From Peptoniphilus_A sp022767005 (GTDB lineage: Bacteria; Bacillota; Clostridia; Tissierellales; Peptoniphilaceae), in the NCBI RefSeq assembly GCF_050315115.1, contig NZ_JBNPOJ010000001.1, forward strand, positions 1 to 64,000: 64,000 nt of DNA. The letters run 5' to 3'. The notes below the pieces were generated by a model. It was not told the origin of the DNA. It worked only from the letters and a program-made list of their open reading frames with translations, and did not search any database. Positions within the stretch are counted from its first letter, which is position 1; each line of letters starts with the position of its first letter. Of the stretch, positions 42,021 to 51,825 are shown one piece after another. The translations under genes and the position numbers were made by a program.

Positions 42021-42064
42021 ATTATACCACATGTGTTGATTTCGTGCAACACTTGTGGTATAAT
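42021..42064. promoter_or_regulatory. 44-bp palindromic operator with two face-to-face promoters
   Basis: ATTATACCACA(T)GTGTTG and its complement, one mismatch, around 8 bp. Each end is TATAAT. Plus strand: TTGATT-17-TATAAT reads towards the repressor. Minus strand: TTGCAC-17-TATAAT reads towards the early genes. Both share the same core, so one repressor dimer would block both. A further half-site-like GTGTTGATTT lies at 41952-41961. Confidence 0.8.
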
Positions 42065-42086
42065 TTTATTACAAGGAGGAAGTTTT

Positions 42087-42431
42087 ATGAAAGATACTTT
42101 GGGAAAGGTTATATCCAATAGACGTGAAGAACTAGGAATCTCTCAGCGTGAATTGGCAAAAAAAGTAAAAATTAGTAATTCTACAGTTTCAAGAATTGAA
42201 AACGACGATAAAATAACTCCAGATAATAACACTCTTAAGGCTATATCTGAAGTTCTACAAATCGACTATAACTATCTGCTTGCCTTAAATAAGCAAATAG
42301 ATGATGAACCAGAAATTCGTATTATTCAAAGAGCAGCAAGAAACATGGATCAAGGAAAAAAAGAAGAGATGTTAAAGGTATTAAAAAAGCATTTTGAAGA
42401 AGAATTTGGCGATGCAAATGGAGATATGTAA
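42087..42431 (+). CDS. XRE-family phage repressor (CI-like)
   Basis: 114 residues from the ATG at 42087 with AAGGAGGAAG upstream. Residues 3-62 are an HTH_3 domain (VISNRREELGISQRELAKKV, ISNSTVSRIENDDKITPDNN). The C-terminal ~45 residues are helical and charged, with no LexA-like peptidase, so induction must come from elsewhere: the ImmA-like protease encoded 2 bp downstream. It would bind the 44-bp palindrome. Confidence 0.9.
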   Translation: MKDTLGKVISNRREELGISQRELAKKVKISNSTVSRIENDDKITPDNNTLKAISEVLQIDYNYLLALNKQIDDEPEIRIIQRAARNMDQGKKEEMLKVLKKHFEEEFGDANGDM

Positions 42432-42433
42432 TA

Positions 42434-43729
42434 GTGAGGTATGCTCCAGATTATAAGATTTCCCTAGAGAAATCATATGAATTATTGGAAGATGCCGAAA
42501 TCTCTGAAATTCCTATTGATTTAAATAAAATTATTGATTGCTTTAGCAATGAAATCAGTGTAAAAACTTACTCTGAATATATGAATGATGCTAACTGTTC
42601 TTTACAAGATGTGATTGATTTTTTCGATAGTGATTTAGGCGCTTGTAGTTATAGACCCGATACAAATAAGTATATTATTTATTATAATGACGTAGATAAA
42701 AGTGATAACTGGATTAGATTTACCATAGCTCATGAACTAGGACATATTTTTATTGGTCATCACCAAATGCATGGCGTTGATGTTCTATCCAGAAAAGGTG
42801 TCGGTAAACATAAATATGAAGAACTTGAAAAAGAAGCAAATAATTTTGCTAGGAATCTATTATCACCTGCACCTCTTGCTGAACAAGTTGTTGTGTTTGA
42901 AAAAAAGAAAAATCCTAGCACACTATCTGATTTATTTAGCATAACCGTCCCAGCTGCTGAGGTTAGATTACAGTATATTTCAAGAGACTTAAGAGATTTT
43001 TCTAATTCTATGCTTTCTTTCTTTAAAAACACATTTAATCCTCTCAGTATATACTGCCCTGATTGCGGAATGGAATATGAAAAAGACGCAGACTATTGTG
43101 TTAATTGTGGTTCTAAGTCTTTAGCCTTTGGTTTTAAATACCAACCTTTAACTGATGGTATAGATCCTACTAAATATGATACGTGTCTTATTTGTGGTTA
43201 TAGAAACTCTAATCGTAATGCAAAATTCTGTCCAATTTGTGGAATTCCCATATCTAACACTTGTTCAGATAATAAGGATCATGATGTTAAATTAACAGAT
43301 TATTACTGCTCAACATGTGGAAGCCCTACTACAATGAAAGAGCATATACAAGAAAATAACCAGGAAAGAGGTGAAAGAGATATGCTTTATGAAGATGGTG
43401 TAGAATTTGATGAATCAACAATGAAAGTAAAAATTTATCCTAAATGTGGAAACGAAGAATTTAGTGATGATGCATTATTTTGCAAAATATGTGGGACGAA
43501 CTTATATAATGATTGTGAAGGAATTCATACTCAGAATTTTAATGGTTTTGATGATATTGGTGAAATACATCATAACCCAAGTAATGCCAGATACTGCGAA
43601 ACTTGTGGGGCTAAAACAAGATTTTTTATAGATGGAATCTTATGCGACCACAGTGAATACAATAAAGATTTTACTGATGATTCTAATTCAGGATTTGATT
43701 TTCCAAGTGATGATCAGATTCCTTTCTAA
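42434..43729 (+). CDS. ImmA/IrrE-like metalloprotease fused to zinc ribbons
   Basis: 431 residues, GTG start with GGAG upstream. Residues ~75-170 hold IRFTIAHELGHIFIGHHQMH (HExxH zinc protease) and an ELEKEANNFARNLLSP segment, as in ImmA/IrrE. The C-terminal half has about five Cys4-type ribbons: CPDCGMEY...CVNCG, CLICGYRN...CPICG, YYCSTCGSP, KCGNEE...CKICG and YCETCGAK. ImmA cleaves phage or ICE repressors when induced. The ribbons may sense DNA, metal or partner proteins. The normal ImmA is ~130-250 residues, so the ribbon tail is long. Confidence 0.85.
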   Translation: MRYAPDYKISLEKSYELLEDAEISEIPIDLNKIIDCFSNEISVKTYSEYMNDANCSLQDVIDFFDSDLGACSYRPDTNKYIIYYNDVDKSDNWIRFTIAHELGHIFIGHHQMHGVDVLSRKGVGKHKYEELEKEANNFARNLLSPAPLAEQVVVFEKKKNPSTLSDLFSITVPAAEVRLQYISRDLRDFSNSMLSFFKNTFNPLSIYCPDCGMEYEKDADYCVNCGSKSLAFGFKYQPLTDGIDPTKYDTCLICGYRNSNRNAKFCPICGIPISNTCSDNKDHDVKLTDYYCSTCGSPTTMKEHIQENNQERGERDMLYEDGVEFDESTMKVKIYPKCGNEEFSDDALFCKICGTNLYNDCEGIHTQNFNGFDDIGEIHHNPSNARYCETCGAKTRFFIDGILCDHSEYNKDFTDDSNSGFDFPSDDQIPF

Positions 43730-43734
43730 CTAAA

Positions 43735-43771
43735 AGAACTAGCCTATTTATTTTTGGCTAGCTCTTTTTTT
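43735..43771 (+). terminator. Terminator of the repressor operon
   Basis: Plus-strand stem AGAACTAGCC/GGCTAGCTCT (43735-43744 and 43756-43765) followed by TTTTTT, just after the ImmA-like gene stop. Confidence 0.85.
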
Positions 43772-43786
43772 AATATATTTTATATG

Positions 43787-43828
43787 TCTATCCTGTCTAC
43801 TCTCCCTATAAATATCTATCCTGTCTAC
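43787..43828. repeat. Two direct repeats of 14 bp near the right prophage end
   Basis: TCTATCCTGTCTAC occurs at 43787-43800 and 43815-43828, 28 bp apart. It could be a binding site for recombinase or accessory factor near attR; no third copy was seen in the window. Confidence 0.5.
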
Positions 43829-43885
43829 ACACCCCTACGATTTTTACTATTGATATGTTCCCACAAGGTGTTTTTCTAATTGAAA

Positions 43886-45220
<1,335 letters not shown>

Positions 45221-45234
<14 letters not shown>

Positions 45235-46048
45235 GTCTCAACTCTATTTTTGTATCATAAATATTTATAAGTCGATTTTTATAAAGATGTCCCACTGCTC
45301 TCTTGTATGCTTTTTTGCTAAGTCCTGTCAAATCTTTTATAATTTCTGGATTAGATTTATCTCCAAGTTCAAGAACTCCACCATTGTCTTCTAAAAGTTC
45401 TAAAATTAAATCTGCATCGGCATCAATTTGCTTATATGCTTTTTCCCTTAAAGTCAATGTTATAAATCCAGTTTGTAAAATTCTTTGAACTCTAGCTTCT
45501 ACTTCGTCTCCAATTTTATAAATCCCCTTGATTTCTTCAGCAGGAATCATTCCATCATACTTATTTTCAATTGCAACAAAAGCTCCAGGTCTTCCAATGC
45601 TATAAATCGTACCCTTGACTATATCATTTACTTTGTAATTTTCGTTAACTTTAAGTTTGTCTTTAATATTCATTGTAAGTGCAAGTCTATTGCTCTTATC
45701 GTGGTATAAATATAAAAGATATTCTTCGCCAACTGTTAATCTTCCGTAACTTTCTTTAAATGGAAGGAAGATGTCCTTTCCAATGCCATTGTCAACAAAG
45801 TATCCAATTTTTGCCTTGTCAACTACTTTCAATTTTTTTAAATCGCCAACTTGTGCAAAGGGTTTTTTTAAAGTAGCCTCAAATTCATCGTGAATATTGT
45901 AGACAAAAGCTTCAACCTCATCTCCAACTTTTAATTTTTCTCCTTCTCCCTTTGCAAGATTTACTCTGTTATTTTCATCGTCTGCTAAAACTATTTTTTT
46001 ATTTATTTTTGACTCAACTTTTAATTTTTGTACTTTTCCTAATTCCAT
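45221..46048 (-). CDS. cvfB: CvfB-like S1 RNA-binding protein
   Basis: 275 residues with several S1-like OB domains: LAKGEGEKLKVGDEVEAFVY, then KVNDIVKGTIYSIGRPGAFV (typical S1), and a C-terminal winged helix (NPEIIKDLTGLSKKAYKRAV). This is the CvfB/YitL family, which affects virulence gene expression and RNA turnover in staphylococci. It overlaps its neighbours on both sides, giving one operon with rlmCD. Confidence 0.88.
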
Positions 46049-46620
46049 GCTTTCTCCTCTATTATTTCTTTTCCAATTTCTGTGGTTTCATCGTACAAAT
46101 CATCGATTATTCCATAATCAATATTTTTCAAAACATCTATACCATAATAAATAAAGGAAGGATGCTTTAATAAATTTAAAAATATTTCGTATGCCCTTTT
46201 TACTTCAACGAGATTATAATACTTTGTAAGAAGCATTCCAAATTTTACACATTCTTCTACCTTTGAATCTCTCATAAGCAAAATGGAAAGCCCAACTAGT
46301 TTTGACTCGTCAAATTCAATTTTTTGGAGCAAAAAAATCAAAAAATTTCTCTCAGATTCTAGAGCTCTATGTTCTCCAAAAAATTTTTCAAATTCATCAA
46401 TGGCTTCATTTTTCCTTAGATAATAATCGTCAACAGCTTTGTTTATCTCTCTTGTATTAATTTGATTAATTTCTTTTTCGCCCTTCAAAATAGAAAGTTC
46501 ATAACTTCCGTCAGATAAATTAAAATCATCAATCTCTTCTAATTTTTGTAAATCAAAATTATTTTCCCAAAGAATTCTATAAATTGACTTTTTCTTCTTA
46601 AATCTCTTAAATATTTTCAT
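46039..46620 (-). CDS. Hypothetical protein
   Basis: 193 residues, helical and charged: IYRILWENNFDLQKLEEIDD, FLLQKIEFDESKLVGLSILL and AYEIFLNLLKHPSFIYYGID. The repeated helix pairs resemble an alpha-solenoid, but I recognise no family. It overlaps cvfB by 10 nt and is likely in its operon. The 216-bp gap downstream of its start (46621-46836) shows only AT-rich sequence with no ORF. Confidence 0.6.
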   Translation of the reverse strand: MKIFKRFKKKKSIYRILWENNFDLQKLEEIDDFNLSDGSYELSILKGEKEINQINTREINKAVDDYYLRKNEAIDEFEKFFGEHRALESERNFLIFLLQKIEFDESKLVGLSILLMRDSKVEECVKFGMLLTKYYNLVEVKRAYEIFLNLLKHPSFIYYGIDVLKNIDYGIIDDLYDETTEIGKEIIEEKAWN

Positions 46621-46817
46621 ACTGCTATTTTATCACAACTATAAGTATTTTTATATGTCTTGAATTTATAATCTAATTTCAATAAAATAATTCACAATAT
46701 CTTGATAAAACAGTGTTTGTAAAGATAAATAAAATTAAGATTAACTATGAACTGCTAAAAACAACTTTTACTTAAAAATTGGAATTATAAAATATTATTA
46801 AAATTTTTGATAAAAAA

Positions 46818-46836
46818 ATAAGAGCCTAAACTCTTA
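46818..46836 (-). terminator. Terminator of the DUF503-nth-vanW operon
   Basis: Minus-strand ATAAGAG/CTCTTAT around TTTAGG... followed by TTTTTTT, directly after the VanW gene stop. Confidence 0.75.
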
Positions 46837-48231
46837 TCAATCTTTATCTTTATCCTTATCATCATCACTATTTGATGTCCCTGTTCCAACAACCACAACT
46901 TTATCCTTTGGTAAATAGTAAGATTTTGAAATTTCTTTTTTTTCAACAACTTCGCCATTTTTTATTATTTCTTTATAAGTTTTGTATGAATAACCCTTAG
47001 CTCCGCTATCTCTTACAGTGGACTCACCTTCTGGCAATTCATCTGAATAAATTGTATCAACTCCTGGGCTCACTGTCTCTAAAAGTTTAGGAATAATTTT
47101 TATTTCATAATCTCTGTCTGCAGCATTTCCTAAAATTTTAAAATTTAATTTTTCGCCATTAGCTTCTGACAAAATTAAAACAGGATTACTCGTATTATTT
47201 TTAAATTTTAAATCCTTATAACCTCTTGCAACTGCAGCATCTGTTCCAAGATCTACATAGTGTATAGGCCTTGAGTGATTATGTCTTTCTATAATTTCAA
47301 GATCTGATAATATTAATGAATTATATAAAGTTGTAGATACTTGACAGATCCCTCCGCCAATACCGTCTTCATATTCTCCACCAACAATTACAGTTGCGTT
47401 TTTGAATCCTGTTTCTGGAGAAATTTCTCCAACAACATTGTTAAAAGAAATTTCATCTCCCGGCTTTAATTTCATATTATTAAATTTTGATGCAGCAAGC
47501 TTAATATTTTCTTTTCTATTTTTCGCTGAAGTAGAATAGTCTGTTTCAAAATTACCAAGTTCTTTGTCTATACCTTCGTAATAATTTGAATAAATCTTTG
47601 GCTCAGTTTTATAAACTGGAAGCTCTATTTTTTCTTCATGCAAAATATCTAAATTAATAAGTTTTTTGGCTTCATCAATATCCATGTACCTTCCAATTTC
47701 AGATTCTGCAATTTTTACACTTTTATCAGAATTAATAATTGGGTGGGCATCAACTGGTTTTTTAAAAATCTTATTTCCAATATCAATAATTATTTTTTCT
47801 CGCTTTGCATTATCTATATTTGATTTTGCAATAAAATTCTTTTTAAATATTGAACTCTTAACTATATCAAAATAATTGTAAAATAAATTTTCACTTCTTC
47901 CATAATTAAAGGCAGAGTTTACTGCATCTTGTAAATTTAATTCATAACCAAAATCTCTTAATGGTACAGCTAAATTAATATTATCATAATAAAAATTCAC
48001 AACTTTATTTTTGATTAATTCATCTGTAACTGTTTTAACCTCTTTTAATGCATCCTCTTTTGATAAATTTGAAACATCTACACCTTCAATTTTTACACCT
48101 TTGTGTATATTGGGATTAATATATTCTTGAGTGAAGTACATAACAGACATAAAAATAATCATCAAAATAATTGCAACTATAATTAATATCTTTTTATTAA
48201 TATTTAGAATTCTTGTTCCTAAATTTTCCAT
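46837..48231 (-). CDS. VanW-family membrane-anchored protein
   Basis: 464 residues. A single membrane segment near residues 15-35 (KILIIVAIILMIIFMSVMYF), then a PGRP-like YoaR/peptidoglycan-binding domain (~60-200), the VanW domain (~230-370: LKPGDEISFNNVVGEISPET, GGGICQVSTTLYNSLILSDL), a G5-like or beta domain and an Asp/Lys tail. VanW proteins are tied to cell-wall work and are sometimes found with glycopeptide-resistance genes; here there is no van cluster. The ATG (48231) overlaps the nth stop (TGATG). Confidence 0.9.
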   Translation of the reverse strand: MENLGTRILNINKKILIIVAIILMIIFMSVMYFTQEYINPNIHKGVKIEGVDVSNLSKEDALKEVKTVTDELIKNKVVNFYYDNINLAVPLRDFGYELNLQDAVNSAFNYGRSENLFYNYFDIVKSSIFKKNFIAKSNIDNAKREKIIIDIGNKIFKKPVDAHPIINSDKSVKIAESEIGRYMDIDEAKKLINLDILHEEKIELPVYKTEPKIYSNYYEGIDKELGNFETDYSTSAKNRKENIKLAASKFNNMKLKPGDEISFNNVVGEISPETGFKNATVIVGGEYEDGIGGGICQVSTTLYNSLILSDLEIIERHNHSRPIHYVDLGTDAAVARGYKDLKFKNNTSNPVLILSEANGEKLNFKILGNAADRDYEIKIIPKLLETVSPGVDTIYSDELPEGESTVRDSGAKGYSYKTYKEIIKNGEVVEKKEISKSYYLPKDKVVVVGTGTSNSDDDKDKDKD

Positions 48232-48875
48232 CAACAATCACCCTCGTAATACCTGCAAATTTTATTTATAGTGCAAATTTCACACTTTGGATTTCTTGCA
48301 GTACAACATCTTCTCCCATGAAATATAAACAAATGATGAGCCTTAGTCCATCTATTTTTATCAATTTTATTTTGAAGTGCCCTTTCAGTGGCTTCTACAT
48401 TTTTTTCGTGAACAAAACCAATCCTATTGCTAACTCTAAAAACATGAGTATCAACTGCAATTGCAGGTACACCAAAGGCCGTTGAGGCAACTACATTAGC
48501 TGTTTTCTTGCCAACACCAGGTAGTTTCATAAGTTCTTCAATTGTATTGGGAACTTCGCCATTATATTCTTCCAAAATAACACTTGAGCTTGCCTTAATA
48601 TTTTTTGCCTTATTTCTATAAATTCCACATTCTTTTATAAGTCCTTCAAGTTTTTTTATATCCATATAAGCAAAATCTTTTGGAGTATTATATTTTTTAA
48701 ACATCTCACTAGTAACTTTATTAACTCTAATATCTGTGCATTGTGCAGATAATATTGTTGCAACTAAAAGTTCATAGGGACTATTATGTTCAAGTTCACA
48801 ATGTGCATCTGGGTAAGTTTCCTCTAGTATATCTAGGCATTTTTCAGCCTCTTCATGAGTTAAAATATCCTTCAT
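48231..48875 (-). CDS. nth: Endonuclease III
   Basis: 214 residues from the ATG at 48875. HhH motif: LPGVGKKTANVVASTAFGVP with the catalytic Lys, then AIAVDTHVFRVSNRIG holding the Asp. Four-Cys iron-sulfur loop CTARNPKCEICTINKIC (C-x6-C-x2-C-x5-C). It is a base-excision glycosylase-lyase for oxidised pyrimidines. It overlaps the VanW gene by 1-4 nt and follows DUF503 closely. Confidence 0.96.
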   Translation of the reverse strand: MKDILTHEEAEKCLDILEETYPDAHCELEHNSPYELLVATILSAQCTDIRVNKVTSEMFKKYNTPKDFAYMDIKKLEGLIKECGIYRNKAKNIKASSSVILEEYNGEVPNTIEELMKLPGVGKKTANVVASTAFGVPAIAVDTHVFRVSNRIGFVHEKNVEATERALQNKIDKNRWTKAHHLFIFHGRRCCTARNPKCEICTINKICRYYEGDC

Positions 48876-48885
48876 ATTCATCCCT

Positions 48886-49167
48886 TTACAAAATTTCTTT
48901 TTCTATATTCATAATTTCAATTTCACTATAACTATTAAAGAAATGTATAATATTTTCCATAGTTTCATCCACAATTTTTTTATCATTGGATACTGTGGCA
49001 AATCCTATTACACTTTTTTGCCACTTGTCATTTTCTCCAACTTCAGCAATTGAGATATTAAATCTATTTTTTGACTTCTCGATAATACTTTTTATAACGG
49101 ATCTCTTTGATTTCAAAGAATTTGCATTATAAATAAATATTTCGCAAGTACATATTCCTATTATCAT
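48886..49167 (-). CDS. DUF503 protein (YlxP-like)
   Basis: 93 residues: GICTCEIFIYNANSLKSKRS, VIKSIIEKSKNRFNISIAEV and WQKSVIGFATVSNDKK, matching DUF503. Function unknown; it is often next to translation factors. Here it heads a short operon with nth and vanW. Confidence 0.9.
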   Translation of the reverse strand: MIIGICTCEIFIYNANSLKSKRSVIKSIIEKSKNRFNISIAEVGENDKWQKSVIGFATVSNDKKIVDETMENIIHFFNSYSEIEIMNIEKEIL

Positions 49168-49263
49168 AATTAAAATTATAACATAAGAAATTAAATTTTT
49201 TACTCTGATGTGTAAAATTATTTAATTTTAAAATATTTTAAATTAAGCATGAAATTAAATATA

Positions 49264-49283
49264 AAAAAGCACCGCAATGGTGC
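49264..49283 (-). terminator. Terminator after the thioesterase gene
   Basis: Minus-strand GCACC/GGTGC (49279-49283 with 49269-49273) around ATTGC, then TTTTTT. It ends the psuK-psuG-thioesterase operon. Confidence 0.85.
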
Positions 49284-49298
49284 AATTTTTATACTAAT

Positions 49299-49811
49299 CT
49301 ATTTTAGAAATTCTTTTATCTGAGCATTATTTCTCTGTCTAATCTTATTTATTTCTCTTCGGTTTTCATATCCCTCGATGATATTTTTCTCTTCTAAAGT
49401 TTCTCCAATTATAGCAGGAATTTTTCCTAAATCTGTTCCCTTGCATTTAAAGGTCAAAAAACAAAAAGCTGCAAGTTCTGTTTCACCTGTCATTGGTTTT
49501 TCTTTTATAAATTTTGTAAAAACTTCAACAGATGAATTTCCCACTCCAGATATAAATGTAGTTGCAGTTAAAAAATCTCCTAGATTAATTGGCTTTAAAA
49601 ATGTAAAGCTGTCACAAGAAATTGTAGCAACTCTTCCCCTAGTATGCCTTATAGCACAAGTTCCAGAGCTGTGATCAGCAATTTCAAAGAGCCTTACCCC
49701 ATACATTGTGCCACCAGTGTTTAAATCTGTTGGCATTACTCCGTAGGTGAAAACGACCTTTGATTCAGAAACTTTCTTTGAATTAATAGAGGTATTTTGC
49801 AACTTCAGCAC
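49299..49811 (-). CDS. Acyl-CoA thioesterase, hotdog fold (BFIT/YciA-like)
   Basis: 170 residues at most. The hotdog pattern is TYGVMPTDLNTGGTMYGVRL, FEIADHSSGTCAIRHTRGRV and SFTFLKPINLGDFLTATTFI. It hydrolyses acyl-CoA; the substrate is unknown. It overlaps the 3' end of psuG by 29 nt in this reading; a later TTG or ATT start is likely, since no good ribosome-binding site precedes the first codon. Confidence 0.85.
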   Translation of the reverse strand: MLKLQNTSINSKKVSESKVVFTYGVMPTDLNTGGTMYGVRLFEIADHSSGTCAIRHTRGRVATISCDSFTFLKPINLGDFLTATTFISGVGNSSVEVFTKFIKEKPMTGETELAAFCFLTFKCKGTDLGKIPAIIGETLEEKNIIEGYENRREINKIRQRNNAQIKEFLK

Positions 49812-50706
49812 CTAATCTTGCATTATTTTTTACAAGAGCAATGTTAGCTTCAAGTGATTTTCCTTCCGTTACTTCAAGAACTTTTGATAGTAAAAATGGA
49901 GTTGTTTCTTTTCCGTGGATTCCCTTTTCTTCAGCTTCTAAAAGAGCTTTCTCTATTGCAGAATTAATTTTATCTTCATCCATTGAATCTGCTTCAGGAA
50001 TTGGATTTGTTAGAAGAATTCCACCTTGTAATCCTAAATTCCATTGAGTATTAGCTGCATCTGCTGCCTCTTTAGGATTTTTAATATTATAATCAACTTT
50101 AAATTCGCTCTTTCTTGTAAAGAAAGCTGGCATATAGTCTGTTTGATAGCCGAATACTGGTACTCCCTTAGTTTCAAGGTATTCAAGAGTAAGTCCAATA
50201 TCGAGAATTGATTTGCATCCTGCACAAACTATCATAATATCATTTGATGCAAGTTCATCAAGGTCTCTTGATATGTCAAAAGTAGTTTCAGCATGTCTGT
50301 GAACGCCACCAAGTCCTCCAGTTACAAAAATTTTAATTCCAGCAAGTCTTGATGCAATAATTGTTGATGCAACTGTTGTAGCACCATTTAATCCACGAGA
50401 AACAATATAGGCAAAATCTCTTCTTGATGTTTTTATAATGTCCTTTGATGTTGCCATAAATTCTAATTCTTCGTCATTTAAACCAATTTTAATTTTTCCA
50501 CCTATAATTGCAGTTGTTGCAGGTACAGCTCCATTTTCTCTTATGATTTTCTCACAAGCTTTTGCTGTCTCAATATTTTGTGGATAGGGCATTCCATGAG
50601 AAATAATTGTTGATTCAAGGGCAACTATTGGTTTTCCATTTTCCATTGCATTTTTAACTTCATCATTATATTCAACATATTTTTTTAGCATTTCATTATT
50701 AATCAT
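49783..50706 (-). CDS. psuG: Pseudouridine-5'-phosphate glycosidase
   Basis: 307 residues: VALESTIISHGMPYPQNIET, GAVPATTAIIGGKIKIGL, VTGGLGGVHRHAETTFDISR and IVCAGCKSILDIGLTLEYLE are the PsuG motifs. It splits pseudouridine 5'-phosphate into uracil and ribose 5-phosphate. It overlaps the kinase gene by 8 nt, so kinase and glycosidase form the usual pseudouridine salvage pair. Confidence 0.95.
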   Translation of the reverse strand: MINNEMLKKYVEYNDEVKNAMENGKPIVALESTIISHGMPYPQNIETAKACEKIIRENGAVPATTAIIGGKIKIGLNDEELEFMATSKDIIKTSRRDFAYIVSRGLNGATTVASTIIASRLAGIKIFVTGGLGGVHRHAETTFDISRDLDELASNDIMIVCAGCKSILDIGLTLEYLETKGVPVFGYQTDYMPAFFTRKSEFKVDYNIKNPKEAADAANTQWNLGLQGGILLTNPIPEADSMDEDKINSAIEKALLEAEEKGIHGKETTPFLLSKVLEVTEGKSLEANIALVKNNARLGAEVAKYLY

Positions 50707-51766
50707 AAATTTCTCCTTTTAAATTATTTTCATTCATATCCTTTGAACATGAATTAGCACTTTTTAAAGCAATTTTTGCAGCAGCTTCTGCCGCTTTCAT
50801 TCTCTTATCTATATCAAAATCATTGTATAGTCCATAGGCATATCCTGCCATAAAAGCATCACCTGCTCCACTTGCATTTACAACTTTTACTGGATCAGGC
50901 TTTCTAACCATTTTAAAATCTTTTTCAAAGTAAAAAGCTCCCCTACTTCCAGCTGTTATTACAACACTTTTTAGACCCTTGGCTATTAAATCTTCTCCAA
51001 GGCTATCAATATTATCTGTATCTAAGCCCGAAAGAGCCCTTGCCTCGTAATTATTTACTTTTAAGAAATCAATTTTATCCAATAAATTCTTAATTTTTAT
51101 AACTTTTTTTGTGGAAACTCCGTCAATTAAAAATTTACCCTTTATGTTTTTTAGGATATAATCCAAAGTTTCTTCTTCTAAATTTGTATCAATAATTGTA
51201 AATTCAGCATTTTCAATTATTTTTTTGTTCTTATCAATATAATCTTTATCTATATTTTTTAAAAGATCCATGTCGGCAATTGCTACATACATATCCTTAT
51301 CTTCATCTAAAATTGCTAGATAATGAGGAGTAATTCCCTCAGATATTAAAATTTTGGAACTGTCAACATTTATGAGATTTAGCTCGTCTATAATATTTTT
51401 GGCTGCATCATCCTTTCCTAAAACTGAAAGAAAAGTTGTATTTATACCAAGCCTTGCTAAATTTTCACAAATATTTCTCCCAACGCCTCCACTGGAATAT
51501 TTAATCTTTCCTGGATTTGAATCTCTTACTTTTAAGCTATCAAAAGAATAACCAGTAATATCCATATTGCATCCGCCTAGAACTGCAACATAGGAATCTT
51601 CTCTAAGTATATATCCCCTACCTAAAATATATCCCGAAGTCATCAAATTATTAATATGAGTAGATACACCCGACCTTGTAATATTTAATTCATCGGCAAT
51701 TTCTTGTTGTGAAATACCAGGATTTTTTTTCAAAAGATTTATAATTTCTTTTTCTCTTGGAGTCAA
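50699..51766 (-). CDS. psuK: PfkB-family kinase with N-terminal helix-turn-helix, probable pseudouridine kinase
   Basis: 355 residues from the TTG at 51766 (AGAGGTG upstream); the ATG at 51784 lies inside the operator repeat. Residues ~1-55 are a winged helix (PREKEIINLLKKNPGISQQE, ITRSGVSTHINNLMTSGY); the rest is PfkB: GGVGRNICENLARLGI and the C-terminal NASGAGDAFMAGYAYGL with the catalytic Asp. It phosphorylates pseudouridine. The HTH part may bind the palindrome at 51773-51815 so that the enzyme controls its own operon. Confidence 0.85.
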   Translation of the reverse strand: MTPREKEIINLLKKNPGISQQEIADELNITRSGVSTHINNLMTSGYILGRGYILREDSYVAVLGGCNMDITGYSFDSLKVRDSNPGKIKYSSGGVGRNICENLARLGINTTFLSVLGKDDAAKNIIDELNLINVDSSKILISEGITPHYLAILDEDKDMYVAIADMDLLKNIDKDYIDKNKKIIENAEFTIIDTNLEEETLDYILKNIKGKFLIDGVSTKKVIKIKNLLDKIDFLKVNNYEARALSGLDTDNIDSLGEDLIAKGLKSVVITAGSRGAFYFEKDFKMVRKPDPVKVVNASGAGDAFMAGYAYGLYNDFDIDKRMKAAEAAAKIALKSANSCSKDMNENNLKGEIYD

Positions 51767-51772
51767 AAAAAC

Positions 51773-51821
51773 ACCTCTAATCATTTACTTAAATTTTAAT
51801 CAAATGATTAGAGGTTGTCAA
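51773..51821 (-). promoter_or_regulatory. Promoter and palindromic operator of psuK-psuG
   Basis: Minus-strand TTGACA (51816-51821), 17 bp, TAAAAT (51793-51798). A perfect 14-bp inverted repeat (ACCTCTAATCATTT, 51773-51786 and 51802-51815) flanks the -10 on both sides. Confidence 0.75.
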
Positions 51822-51825
51822 TACT

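Noticed and set aside
46621..46836. Possible gene or RNA in the gap after the VanW terminator
   Set aside because: Only AT-rich sequence with stops in every frame and no stable stem apart from the terminator.
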